From assembly GCA_029880855.1 (NCBI GenBank), contig JAOUNS010000001.1, positions 496,001-560,000 on the forward strand: a stretch of DNA of 64,000 nt. The letters run 5' to 3'. The position numbers and the translations under genes are program-made. Below, in pieces: positions 1 to 8,529 of this stretch (its first letter is position 1; the number at the start of each line of letters is the position of its first letter). This DNA comes from Gammaproteobacteria bacterium (lineage in GTDB: Bacteria > Pseudomonadota > Gammaproteobacteria > UBA6429 > Thiohalophilaceae). The notes beneath the pieces were generated by a model. That model searched no databases. It saw only the letters and a program-made list of their open reading frames with translations, and was not told the origin of the DNA.

Positions 1-53
1 GTGAATTTTTGCTATGATCCGCGCTGTTTTTCACACTGCAGAATGTAACGGTT

Positions 54-689
54 ATGGAATTGAAGATAGAGAAGCAGACCCGCGGGGTCCGCATTATTAC
101 CGGTGACGAGGCCAAGGCGCGTCGCAAGCTGGAGAACGGCCTGATCGAGATCGCCGAGCGTTACGGTTATAACGAGATCATCATCCCCTGCCTGGAACCG
201 GCCGAGGTCTATGTGGATAAGGCCGGACCGGAAATTCTGGGCCAAATGTATGTTTTCCCTGATAAAAAAGGCCGGCAACTGTGTCTGCGTCCGGAGGGGA
301 CGGCGACCATCCAGCTGGTGGCCGACAAGCACTATAAACGGAACAAGAACGTCAAGTTCTGGTATTTCCAGCGCTGCTGGCGCTATGAGAAGCCCCAGGA
401 AGGCCGTTACCGGGAGTTTTTCCAGTTCGGCGTGGAAGTGATCCACCCCTCCGATATGGCCGCGACCATGCAGGAACTGATCGAGATGTCCAAGGCCATG
501 GTGGAGCTGAAGACCAAGAATTACGTGCTGGACGAAAGCGTCAAACGCGGCCTCTCCTACTATGTTCAGGAAGGTTTCGAAATCTCCGTCCCCGATCTGG
601 GCGCCCAGAAACAGGTACTGGGCGGCGGCGCCTATAAGCAGGGCGTCGGCTTTGCCATCGGCTTTGACCGCCTGATGCTGTGTAAATAG
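54..689 (+). CDS. Miniature histidyl-tRNA-synthetase-like class II catalytic domain
   Basis: A 211-residue protein that reads as the catalytic core of HisRS. Motif 2 is at 107-124 (RCWRYEKPQEGRYREF), the His-specific block LRPEGTA at 79-85, the HisA-type motif RGLSYY at 165-170 and the motif 3 region GGGAYKQGVGFAIGFDRL at 190-207. Residues known in HisRS for histidine and ATP contact (Glu/Thr of RPEGT, the motif 2 Arg, Arg of RGLxYY, both Tyr) are present. HisRS is normally about 420 residues. Here the insertion domain between motif 2 and RGLxYY and the whole C-terminal anticodon-binding domain are absent, so it is unlikely to charge tRNA-His alone. The frame is intact, which argues against a decaying hisS. 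It could be a HisZ-like regulator or a stand-alone amino-acid-activating enzyme; no his genes lie nearby. The fold is certain, the function unknown. Confidence 0.85.
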   Translation: MELKIEKQTRGVRIITGDEAKARRKLENGLIEIAERYGYNEIIIPCLEPAEVYVDKAGPEILGQMYVFPDKKGRQLCLRPEGTATIQLVADKHYKRNKNVKFWYFQRCWRYEKPQEGRYREFFQFGVEVIHPSDMAATMQELIEMSKAMVELKTKNYVLDESVKRGLSYYVQEGFEISVPDLGAQKQVLGGGAYKQGVGFAIGFDRLMLCK

Positions 690-894
690 TACAACCCCGC
701 CCCCCCTGCTCAACGCGGGGGGAGTCTCTCTCCCCGCTCCACCGGCAAGTACCTGTCAAATATGACGGCTATATCACTGTTGCCCTCAGGGTCTCGATGC
801 ATGCGGTTTGAATCGCGTGCCAGGGTATGTTTAACTAACCCGCTCATCGGGTGATATTTCACCTTCTCACAATATGCACAGCAAGGATATGCCG

Positions 895-1557
895 ATGCCC
901 GTTCGACTTTTGTCATCGCTGTTGCTCGCCGCTTTGTTGTTGGCGATATCGGCCTGCGCCGGTACCCCATCGCTCCACCAACAACTCCATAAAGAGCAGA
1001 TCACGCTGGGGATTTTTTCTGCGGTCAACAATACCAACCAGAGCAAATATGATCTGATTGCCCATTCCAAAATTGCCGGCGAACTGACCACCACGCCGTT
1101 CTTTGCCCGTCTCACCGGCTCGGGTCGCAATATCAGGCTGGCCAATCGTGAACAATTGCAGCAGATTGTGGACGAGGTCAATATACAAAACAAATACAGC
1201 ATACAAAACAAATACAGCGTATTTTCACCCCAACAATTCAAGTCCCTGAAAACCCTCGGGGTGGATGTGGCCATCATTTATCAGGTGGTGGATACCAAAC
1301 ATCAACAATACAACCGCCAGGTCGGCAAGACCAAATGCATTGTTAAGAAATACTATGCATCACTGCGCGGTCTGGGTGTGCGAATTGATAACGGTGAAAC
1401 CCTGCTGGATGACATTTACAGTGAAACAAATAAAGTGGAAAGGTGCAGCACCAGCCACTATCCACAGGAAAAATTTGAAGTGGATGAGCACTATGTATCC
1501 GAGGTGATTGGCGATACCGCAGCGGATTTCGTCACGGACTTTCAGTCCTTGTTATAG
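895..1557 (+). CDS. Putative outer-membrane lipoprotein, CsgG-like style
   Basis: A 220-residue protein with a signal peptide and lipobox LAISAC, lipidated Cys about residue 21. I chose ATG 895 rather than ATG 874 or 889 because AAGGA at 883-887 sits 7 bases before it. The mature part has alternating beta and helical stretches, and the segment around LGVDVAIIYQVVDT resembles the core of lipoproteins that sense or assemble at the outer membrane, but I do not recognise a named family. An 18-base tandem duplication (1183-1218) repeats the residues IQNKYS in frame. The gene for a two-pass membrane protein follows after 20 bases, so the two are probably co-transcribed and may act together. Function unknown. 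Confidence 0.75.
   Translation: MPVRLLSSLLLAALLLAISACAGTPSLHQQLHKEQITLGIFSAVNNTNQSKYDLIAHSKIAGELTTTPFFARLTGSGRNIRLANREQLQQIVDEVNIQNKYSIQNKYSVFSPQQFKSLKTLGVDVAIIYQVVDTKHQQYNRQVGKTKCIVKKYYASLRGLGVRIDNGETLLDDIYSETNKVERCSTSHYPQEKFEVDEHYVSEVIGDTAADFVTDFQSLL
1183..1218 (+). repeat. Two-copy 18-bp in-frame tandem repeat
   Basis: ATACAAAACAAATACAGC occurs twice without mismatch inside the lipoprotein gene and duplicates six residues (IQNKYS) without breaking the frame. Identical copies suggest a recent slippage event. Confidence 0.9.
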
Positions 1558-1577
1558 GGTCGTGCGGGAGAACGAAG

Positions 1578-2246
1578 ATGCCTGATTTAGCAAACGCGAT
1601 TTTAATCGGCGTTAGTACCTCATTGGCAGGTAGCTTCATCTATGGTTTTCTTACCACTGGCAAACCTGTCGCTAATACTGCACGAGGCATCATTTTCGGT
1701 TTTTTTATCGGTGCGTTGGTCTTTTCCAGCTACTTTTATCGGCCCGACAAACCAGAGCCGCAACCTCCACCGCTCCCCAGAAAACCAGTCAAGCCGGTTG
1801 CTGTTATACCACGGCATGATATCGGCGTGGTGGTCTATAATGAACAACTCCGCCGCGATAATCATATTGAGCAGAAAATTGTTGACCTGTTGCGACAAAA
1901 ATATCCCGCCCGAAGAATCAGTCTGGTCAGTTGCAGACATGTGGATACCCCGCTTAAACGCATTGCCCATCAGGGGGACGCGAGTGCTGCCGCCGATAAA
2001 AAACTCGCCGGTTGCAGCAAAACGATCATTGTCGGCAAGGCTGACCATAACGACCATCCCAGTCAGTTATTCAAGCGGAGTTATGATACCGATCTTTCGC
2101 TTACACTGACTGCCATTGATCCACAGTCAGGCAACATCATTGATACTCGTCATTCCACCAGTTTTGGTAACGGCGGAGACTATCGTATATCCAGGCAGGA
2201 TGCCATTAACAAAATTTCTGCACCACACAGCCTGCCCAAACTATAA
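1578..2246 (+). CDS. Inner-membrane-anchored protein of unknown function
   Basis: A 222-residue protein with two predicted N-terminal membrane segments (about 5-26 and 34-53), a proline-rich linker (PEPQPPPLPRKPVKP, about 58-73) and a soluble domain that begins with a strand (DIGVVVYNEQL). The soluble domain resembles a small alpha/beta fold and may sit in the periplasm with the lipoprotein encoded 20 bases upstream. GGGAG at 1565-1569 lies 8 bases before the ATG. No family recognised. It ends just before a terminator hairpin that serves the opposite strand. Confidence 0.65.
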   Translation: MPDLANAILIGVSTSLAGSFIYGFLTTGKPVANTARGIIFGFFIGALVFSSYFYRPDKPEPQPPPLPRKPVKPVAVIPRHDIGVVVYNEQLRRDNHIEQKIVDLLRQKYPARRISLVSCRHVDTPLKRIAHQGDASAAADKKLAGCSKTIIVGKADHNDHPSQLFKRSYDTDLSLTLTAIDPQSGNIIDTRHSTSFGNGGDYRISRQDAINKISAPHSLPKL

Positions 2247-2250
2247 CGAC

Positions 2251-2280
2251 AAAAAAAAACCGCCTCATCCCTGAGGCGGT
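2251..2280 (-). terminator. Rho-independent terminator for the VWA operon
   Basis: Perfect 9-bp stem ACCGCCTCA/TGAGGCGGT (2259-2267 and 2272-2280) with a TCCC loop. The run of A at 2251-2259 becomes the U-tract on the minus strand, so it terminates the 4577-to-2302 transcript. The plus-strand side lacks a T-run. Confidence 0.85.
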
Positions 2281-2301
2281 CCCACCCACACATGGTACTG
2301 A

Positions 2302-3474
2302 TTAATTACTCTTAAATTCGAAGTTCTTCTTTTCGGCTTCCTTGCGGACAAAGCCGGTCACCGCGCTTTCCACCGTTTTTACCTGGGCCTGCTTTTCCCT
2401 TTCCTTGCGCACATATTCCTCACGCTGCTTGCTCAGTTCCGTGATCTGCTTCTTCAGGCTTTCACGTCGTTTGCGCTTTTCTGCCACGTAGCGCGCCTGC
2501 GCTTCCTTGTCCAGTTTGCGCATCTCTTCCGGCAGCTGGCCGGGCGCAACGTTTTCCAGTGTCACCTCACCCTTTTCCATACCGTCCACCAGGTCCCAGC
2601 TGCGGTTGTCATAGAGTTTGGAAGCCTTGGACACGGTGCGCTTGGCGGCCAGTCCCTGCGAAATTGAACTTGCGTTGGCATCTTCCATGGCCTGACGCGC
2701 CACCCGCTCCTTGCCTTTTCTGCCGTAGGGAATGTAGGTCTCATTCAATTTTGCATTCAGATCCGAGAGTTGCCGGTCCTGTGGTGCATTGACATGCACA
2801 ACCTTGTAGTTGTGATCAATGTTCATAAAATCACCTCCGGCCAGAACCGCGCCGTCACGCCAGCCGGTCTGCGCACCTTCAGCCTCATTACCGGCATGAA
2901 TGGTGTTAACCGTGATACCCTGCTTTTTCGCTGCCGCAACTGCTTCTTTATAATGTACCGGTCCCTGGGTGAAGGGTTCATTCCCGGCGATAAAGATCAC
3001 CTTGATATCATCATCGTTTTTACTCCAGGCCAGTTCATTGACGGCGCTTTTGATCACATAGCCGCAAAACTCATCACCGCCGTTGGTGGTCAGTGAAAAC
3101 AAGGCTTCGGATACGGCATCCAGTTCGGAGGTGAGCGGTGAAACCTGTCTGACATAACCATCCTTTGCGGCCAAACCTGAATTGCCATACTCGTAGACGG
3201 CCACTTCGAGTTTCGGTGTAACACCATTACGGCTGCTCTTGGAAAATTCATTGACCACTTGCCAGAGCTGTTCCCGCGCCTGATTGATCAGACCGTTCAT
3301 GGAACTGCTGGTATCCAGCAGGATCGCCATCTGGATCCGTGGTGTATGCAGGGGATTGTTCTGCGCTGCAGTCTTGACCGGCTTTGCATCCACTCTGGCA
3401 TCAAAGGCCGGGTGAAAACCGACAAATACCGCTGTCGCCATAAATATCGCAGCAATTAACAGATGTTTTTTCAT
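2302..3474 (-). CDS. Secreted von Willebrand factor A domain protein
   Basis: A 390-residue protein with an N-terminal signal or anchor sequence and a VWA domain from about residue 46. The metal-ion-dependent adhesion site is DTSSSM at 54-59, followed by TTNGGDEFCG about 130-139 as the probable second MIDAS element. The C-terminal 80 residues are highly charged and predicted coiled coil (KEAQARYVAEKRKRRESLKK and onward). It is the last gene of a minus-strand unit PspA-like / membrane protein / VWA. VWA domains bind partners through a metal ion; combined with a PspA-like gene this suggests envelope assembly or stress work, which is inference. A strong terminator follows. Confidence 0.85.
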   Translation of the reverse strand: MKKHLLIAAIFMATAVFVGFHPAFDARVDAKPVKTAAQNNPLHTPRIQMAILLDTSSSMNGLINQAREQLWQVVNEFSKSSRNGVTPKLEVAVYEYGNSGLAAKDGYVRQVSPLTSELDAVSEALFSLTTNGGDEFCGYVIKSAVNELAWSKNDDDIKVIFIAGNEPFTQGPVHYKEAVAAAKKQGITVNTIHAGNEAEGAQTGWRDGAVLAGGDFMNIDHNYKVVHVNAPQDRQLSDLNAKLNETYIPYGRKGKERVARQAMEDANASSISQGLAAKRTVSKASKLYDNRSWDLVDGMEKGEVTLENVAPGQLPEEMRKLDKEAQARYVAEKRKRRESLKKQITELSKQREEYVRKEREKQAQVKTVESAVTGFVRKEAEKKNFEFKSN

Positions 3475-3498
3475 GTTGTTCTCTCCTTTATATAAGGA

Positions 3499-4047
3499 TT
3501 AATGGATTTGGGTGAGTTTTCTTACCGCCAGCTCCGCCACCTTGTGTGCACGGTCAAAACGATCCGCGCTGACAATCTCCGCCTCGCCGGTATTTGCCTT
3601 ACCCGCAAGCTTTTTCGGAATCAGGACAAACAGCGCCTGCACCAGGAAAAAGCACCAGATGGTTGCCAACAGGCTGTGCGTGTTCAACCAGGCCCATACT
3701 GCGGCCGACATGGCCAGCCCGGACAAACCCAAATCCATCAACGCCGGGATAACCCCGTGATAGAAATAGAGTGCCCGCACCAACCAGATCATTAACAACT
3801 GGATCAACAGAAAGGTCATGGCTGAGTCACTGAAGATATGTACCGCCGCCGTCACCGCCGCCCACAGGACAATCACCGAGACACGCCCGATGCGTTCTTT
3901 TGTGCGCAACAACAGGTAGCACACATACCCCAGGGCAAGCCCCGCAATAATCAAGTTGGTTGGTATAAACAGGCTGAAGGCGGCGGCGCCGGCCAGACTC
4001 AGCACCACGGCCATACCGATCCCTTCCGCTACAGTGATTGATTTCAT
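3499..4047 (-). CDS. Multi-pass inner-membrane protein, unknown function
   Basis: A 182-residue hydrophobic protein with about five membrane segments (near 8-27, 29-47, 57-73, 77-95, 104-122 and perhaps 125-143) and a short soluble C-terminus (KANTGEAEIVSADRFDRAHK). Its start overlaps the stop of the PspA-like gene by 4 bases (ATGA), so the two are translationally coupled, and the VWA gene follows after 24 bases. No family recognised. The coupling suggests a membrane partner of the PspA-like protein. Confidence 0.75.
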   Translation of the reverse strand: MKSITVAEGIGMAVVLSLAGAAAFSLFIPTNLIIAGLALGYVCYLLLRTKERIGRVSVIVLWAAVTAAVHIFSDSAMTFLLIQLLMIWLVRALYFYHGVIPALMDLGLSGLAMSAAVWAWLNTHSLLATIWCFFLVQALFVLIPKKLAGKANTGEAEIVSADRFDRAHKVAELAVRKLTQIH

Positions 4048-4577
4048 GCCGGCTGCCTCTGTTGCAGTTCACGCAGAAAGGCCACTTCCACCTCATCATC
4101 GGTCACGCAGATGTCGGCTGACAGCAGCGGTTCGGTTTCGCGGGTAGCTAGTTCCTGACTGAGCAGTTCGAGTTTTTGTTGCATGGATTGCAAACGAGAC
4201 TGGTTTTCCGTCAGACGTTTTTGCAGTGCCTCAACCGAGGCGGTCAGGGCTTCCGTTTTGCGCACCAGGTATTTTTCATGGCGCTGCGCCTCCAGTTTGC
4301 GACGGATAATGCTTTTGGCCAGTGTTTGGTTTTCCGCCTTGAAACAGATATCCAGCTCTTCTTCCAGTTGCGTCTGAACGCTGATGCGATCCTTGTGACG
4401 CTCCTGGAGCTGACTGCGCTCCAGTTCCATGCGTTTCAGGCGTTGCTCGTCTTCGGCAATGGATTCTTCCATTTCACGCACGGCCTGACGCAGCAGTGCT
4501 TCCGGTTCTTCCAGTTTGTCCAGGACAGCGTGCATGTCGGCGCGGAACAGGCGTGTGATTCGATTGATCAGTGGCAT
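4044..4577 (-). CDS. PspA/IM30-family coiled-coil protein
   Basis: A 177-residue, almost fully helical protein. The N-terminus (MPLINRITRLFRADMHAVLD) matches the amphipathic helix that starts PspA/IM30 proteins, followed by the typical EEPEALLRQAVREMEESI region and long heptad-rich helices to about 150. It is shorter than E. coli PspA (222 residues) and carries a distinct acidic tail. PspA proteins are ESCRT-III-like and polymerise on stressed inner membranes; that role is expected here. First gene of a coupled three-gene unit, divergent from the two-component regulator gene at 4731. Confidence 0.85.
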   Translation of the reverse strand: MPLINRITRLFRADMHAVLDKLEEPEALLRQAVREMEESIAEDEQRLKRMELERSQLQERHKDRISVQTQLEEELDICFKAENQTLAKSIIRRKLEAQRHEKYLVRKTEALTASVEALQKRLTENQSRLQSMQQKLELLSQELATRETEPLLSADICVTDDEVEVAFLRELQQRQPA

Positions 4578-4730
4578 AATTCATTCCTCGTGAATGTTTT
4601 ACCGGTATCTGGTACAAAGTGTAAGAAAGCAACGGGGGGATTGTTAGGCAGGCATTCGTAAAAGCGGTCTGCTAGAATTTACCTTGAGTTTACATACCCT
4701 GACGGGCCACAACTGCTAGTCTCTTTAAGT

Positions 4731-5429
4731 ATGAACAGAAAACCAAAAATACTGATTGTTGAAGATGAGGCCGCGATTCGCACCGGCCTGATTGATGTGC
4801 TGGTTTACCACGGCTTTGATACCGATGATGCCGATGACGGCAAGGTCGGACTGAACAAGGCCCTGACCGGCAAGTATGACCTGATCCTGCTGGATGTGAT
4901 GCTGCCCGGTATGGATGGGTTTGAGATATGCAACCGCATCCGTGATGTTGACCGGGAACAGGCCATTATTATGCTCACCGCCAAGACCAGTGATGAGGAT
5001 ATTATCCAGGGTCTGCGACTGGGCGCGGATGATTATGTGGCCAAGCCCTTCTCTGTGGCACAACTGGTGTTGCGTATTCAGGCTGTTTTACGCCGTTCAA
5101 AGATCGGTATCGAAGAAGCCGGCACGCTGCAACTCGGCAATCTGATGGTGGATACACGCAATCTGGCCGCCACCCGGGGTGATGAGTCGATCAGCTTCAC
5201 GCGCCGTGAAATGGATATTCTCCAGTATCTCTATATCAATACGGATCGCCCCATCTCCCGTGAGGAACTGCTCACCAAGCTCTGGGGCTATGCCCGCAAC
5301 CTGGATCTGGAAACCCGCACCGTTGATATCCATATCGCCAAGCTGCGGCGCAAAATTGAAACCGATCCGGCCAACCCGAATTATCTGATCACCGTGCGTG
5401 GAGCCGGTTATCGTTTACTCGTCGAATAG
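4731..5429 (+). CDS. OmpR/PhoB-family response regulator
   Basis: A 232-residue protein. The receiver domain (about 6-120) has the acidic pocket EDE at 11-13, phosphoacceptor Asp55 in LILLDVMLPGMDG, Thr83 and Lys105 (AKPFS). The C-terminal winged helix (about 135-230) carries the typical REELLTKLWG and TRTVDIHIAKLRRKI recognition helix. The kinase gene starts 1 base after its stop. Divergent transcription from the PspA-like operon, with about 150 bases shared between them, makes that operon a plausible target (inference). Confidence 0.95.
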   Translation: MNRKPKILIVEDEAAIRTGLIDVLVYHGFDTDDADDGKVGLNKALTGKYDLILLDVMLPGMDGFEICNRIRDVDREQAIIMLTAKTSDEDIIQGLRLGADDYVAKPFSVAQLVLRIQAVLRRSKIGIEEAGTLQLGNLMVDTRNLAATRGDESISFTRREMDILQYLYINTDRPISREELLTKLWGYARNLDLETRTVDIHIAKLRRKIETDPANPNYLITVRGAGYRLLVE

Positions 5430-5430
5430 C

Positions 5431-7563
5431 ATGAAACACACCAAATTGAGCAACTGGAACAAGGCGCGGCTGCGCGGCTCGTTGTTGGTGTTTTTTTTCG
5501 CCCTGGCCGTCCCCACCGGTTTTCTGCTGCATCAGGCCTACAGTCAATTGAAATGGGAGGCTTTTCATCGCCATCGACTGCTGGCGGAAGAACTCGTCAA
5601 TCGGATCACGGAGCGCTATTCCGCCCTGGTTAAAGTTGAGAACGAGCGGACCTTTACCGATTACACCTTTTTGAATATCAGCGGTTTTCCCAAAGAAAAC
5701 TATCTGTTGCGCTCACAACTTTCCAGTTTTCCGGTGGAAGGGATCATCCCCGGCACCATCGGCTATTTTCAGGTGGATCATAATGGCCGCTTCAGCACCC
5801 CGCTGCTGCCGACAAACAGAAAATTCCTTTCCGACTACGGCATCCAGCAACATGAACAACAGGCACGCGCCACCTTGCAGGAAGAGCTCTATGAATTGCT
5901 CAGCGTCAACAACATGCTGGCCGGCGAAAAGGTTCGGCGCGAAGCGGCTGAGGCGCGCCGACTGGCGGAGTTGAAACGACGCCAGGAAACGGAGCGTATG
6001 GCCACTTATATCGGCCGCATCAAACAACAGGAAGAGCAGAAAAAGGCCCGGGCAAAAGCGGAAGCTTCCGGCGTGCTGAAAACGGAGGAACCTGTGCCGG
6101 GTATCCCGGAAGTATTATCACAGTCTTCTTTTGACAGTTTGCAAAGCCGCAGCGCCGATATTGAGAGTTCACGCAATCGCGGGATGGGCAAGGTTGATGA
6201 TCTGAATCTTAAAAACCCCTATCAAAAACAGATCGAGAGTGAACAGAAGAAATTCGCAACCACCAAGAAGTACATGAAGGAATCTCCATCCAAAAGCAAA
6301 TCCGCCAAACGGGCCTTGCGTAAGGAGAAGAATATTCTGCCCGGCGAGACAACCATAGTCGGACGCAGCCGGGCCAATAACAAACCCTATCGCATCAGCA
6401 TGTTTGAAAGCGAGATCGATACCCTGGAATTCGGCGTGCTGGACAGCGGCCACTTTATTTTATATCGCAAGGTTTGGCGCGATGGTCAACGTTATATTCA
6501 GGGTTTTCTGGTCAGACATGAAGACTTTCTGAATGCCGTGATTCGTGACAGTTTTTACAAATCACCGGTCTCTGCCGCCAGTAATATGGTGATCGCCTAT
6601 CAGGGTGACATCCTGTCGGCATTTAACAGCAGTCGCCAACAGGGACTGCTTGCCAGCGCCGCTGAATTGCAAGGCACCCTATTGTTGCAGTCACGTCTGG
6701 CCGCCCCCTTTGATCAACTGGAACTGATTTTGACCGTGGATAACCTGCCGGCCGGTCCCGGCGGTACGGTCCTGACCTGGACCGCCATTGTGCTGTTACT
6801 GGTGTTGTGCAGCGGATTTCTGTTGATGTACCGGCTTGGCATGCGCCAACTGAATCTGGCGCGCCAGCAACAGGATTTTGTCTCTGCCGTCAGTCATGAA
6901 CTTAAAACTCCGCTGACCTCGATTCGTATGTATGGGGAAATGTTGCGCGAAGGCTGGGCCGATGAGTCCAAGCGCAAGACCTACTATGACTATATCTATG
7001 ATGAAAGTGAGCGTCTCACTCGCCTGATCAATAATATTCTGCAGCTGGCGCGAATGACGCGCAATGATCTGCAGGCGGAATTGAGTCCCGTTTCGGTTGC
7101 GCAATTAATGGATAATCTGCGTTCCAAGATTCAGTCACAGGTTGATCACGCCGGTTTTACCCTGAATCTGGTCTGTGAAGATGTCGCCGCTGCACAGGTG
7201 ATTTATGTCGATCCGGATTATTTTTCCCAGATCATCATCAATATTGTCGACAACGCCATCAAGTTCTCGGCCCGTTCGGCGCAAAAACAGATTGATATCA
7301 CCTGCACGCAACTGACCGATGGTCAGATTCAGATCGGCTTGCGTGACTATGGCCCCGGTATACCCCGGGATCAAATGCGCAAGATTTTCCAGCTTTTCTA
7401 TCGGACCGAGAATGAACTCACGCGTGAAACAGTGGGCACCGGTATCGGTCTGGCGCTGGTGCAACAACTGGTCCAGCTCATGCATGGTCGGGTTGATGTG
7501 GTGAATATGGAACCGGGCGTGGAGTTCCGAATCGTCTTCCCGCCGGCGGACCATCCGCTGTAA
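5431..7563 (+). CDS. Membrane sensor histidine kinase with coiled-coil sensor region
   Basis: A 710-residue partner of the preceding regulator. ATG 5431 lies 1 base after the regulator stop; an upstream GTG at 5398 would overlap the regulator. Membrane segments lie at about 13-34 and near 455-475, enclosing an unusually long sensor region of about 420 residues. That region includes a highly charged Glu/Arg/Lys/Ala-rich helix (about 165-215) and a Lys-rich stretch. HisKA has the phosphorylated His489 (SAVSHELKTPLTS), followed by the N box NIVDNAIKFS, G1 DYGPGIP and G2 GTGIGLAL. All catalytic motifs are intact. The sensor domain matches no family I recognise. The gene ends 6 bases from the convergent FHA gene. 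Confidence 0.93.
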   Translation: MKHTKLSNWNKARLRGSLLVFFFALAVPTGFLLHQAYSQLKWEAFHRHRLLAEELVNRITERYSALVKVENERTFTDYTFLNISGFPKENYLLRSQLSSFPVEGIIPGTIGYFQVDHNGRFSTPLLPTNRKFLSDYGIQQHEQQARATLQEELYELLSVNNMLAGEKVRREAAEARRLAELKRRQETERMATYIGRIKQQEEQKKARAKAEASGVLKTEEPVPGIPEVLSQSSFDSLQSRSADIESSRNRGMGKVDDLNLKNPYQKQIESEQKKFATTKKYMKESPSKSKSAKRALRKEKNILPGETTIVGRSRANNKPYRISMFESEIDTLEFGVLDSGHFILYRKVWRDGQRYIQGFLVRHEDFLNAVIRDSFYKSPVSAASNMVIAYQGDILSAFNSSRQQGLLASAAELQGTLLLQSRLAAPFDQLELILTVDNLPAGPGGTVLTWTAIVLLLVLCSGFLLMYRLGMRQLNLARQQQDFVSAVSHELKTPLTSIRMYGEMLREGWADESKRKTYYDYIYDESERLTRLINNILQLARMTRNDLQAELSPVSVAQLMDNLRSKIQSQVDHAGFTLNLVCEDVAAAQVIYVDPDYFSQIIINIVDNAIKFSARSAQKQIDITCTQLTDGQIQIGLRDYGPGIPRDQMRKIFQLFYRTENELTRETVGTGIGLALVQQLVQLMHGRVDVVNMEPGVEFRIVFPPADHPL

Positions 7564-7569
7564 TCCGAT

Positions 7570-8529
7570 TCAATCCTTGACTTTCTTTTTTGCTTTATCA
7601 AATACCGCCTCTGCATCCTGCATATACTCAGTATTGCTCCCGGCGCTGTATATCGATATCCCCGGCGGATAGATGACAGTGAAGTACTGCGGCCGGCTTC
7701 TGAAGCGATCTGCATCGGGTGTTGACAGTAAATAGGCAAAGCCAAAAATCAGGGTGATCAGACCCGCGGTATACGCCAGGCGTTTTTTGGGTGTTTGGTA
7801 ACCGGACAGGTAATAATTAATCCAGATCAGACCGAAGGAGAGCGGGATAATGATTACGCCGCTAAAGGTATCGATCCCGGATACGGCACCGGTATTATAA
7901 GCCAGCCACGATCCTGATATTTCAAACAACTCAACCAGCAATCCATAAATAATTGTCACCGCCAGTTGTGACAGAAAATGCATTTCATGTTTTTTCAGTC
8001 TGGCGTACATGGACCAGACAAAGGCCCAGGCAAAGACGCTGATTGAGAATTTAATCGGTTCCGAAAGCAGGCGCGCAAATTTGATTTCGTATAATTCAAG
8101 AGCGTGTGCCTGAAACAGCAACAGCAGAACAGCCGTCAGGGCCAAGGCACCGGTGACCACCGGCTTGCCGATAAAATTCAGCGCCTTTTCAATGCGGTTT
8201 AACCGGATACTGGGCTCGGCCGCATGGCCCTTGCGATAAATGCGGATCCGGGTTTTACCCAGCCTGAATTCATCTCCGGAATTAACCGCTTGCCGCTCGG
8301 CAATACTCTGCTGGTTTTTACAAAACGTACCATTCACGCTGCCCAAATCACGCAGGATGATCGTACCGTTTTCGTCCTCTTCCAGTACCGCATGGGTCGG
8401 ACAAATATAGGGATCGGCCAACACCACATCATTATCAAAACTGCGGCCCAGGGTGATGCGCTCGCCGCTGATTTTCATAAAGTCAAAATGCCGATTGCCG
8501 CGTCCGACCAGTTCTATCACTAATTCCAT
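7570..8529 (-). CDS. FHA-domain multi-pass membrane protein
   Basis: A 319-residue protein. The N-terminal FHA domain (about 1-100) has GRSFDNDVVL at 28-37, the His of CPTHAVL and GSVNGTF, the signature of a phosphothreonine-reading fold. The usual SRxHA reads CPTHA, so binding strength is uncertain. Five or six hydrophobic segments follow (about 128-148, 160-178, 188-205, 218-240, 255-273), then a soluble C-terminal tail with IYPPGISIYSAG. Its ATG overlaps the stop of the protease gene by 10 bases, indicating coupled translation. Probably a cytoplasm-facing FHA tied to a membrane complex. No Ser/Thr kinase or phosphatase gene is in the window. Confidence 0.85.
   Translation of the reverse strand: MELVIELVGRGNRHFDFMKISGERITLGRSFDNDVVLADPYICPTHAVLEEDENGTIILRDLGSVNGTFCKNQQSIAERQAVNSGDEFRLGKTRIRIYRKGHAAEPSIRLNRIEKALNFIGKPVVTGALALTAVLLLLFQAHALELYEIKFARLLSEPIKFSISVFAWAFVWSMYARLKKHEMHFLSQLAVTIIYGLLVELFEISGSWLAYNTGAVSGIDTFSGVIIIPLSFGLIWINYYLSGYQTPKKRLAYTAGLITLIFGFAYLLSTPDADRFRSRPQYFTVIYPPGISIYSAGSNTEYMQDAEAVFDKAKKKVKD

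Noticed and set aside
12-713. 233-codon minus-strand frame over the HisRS-like gene
   Set aside because: Antisense to a conserved catalytic domain; shadow frame.
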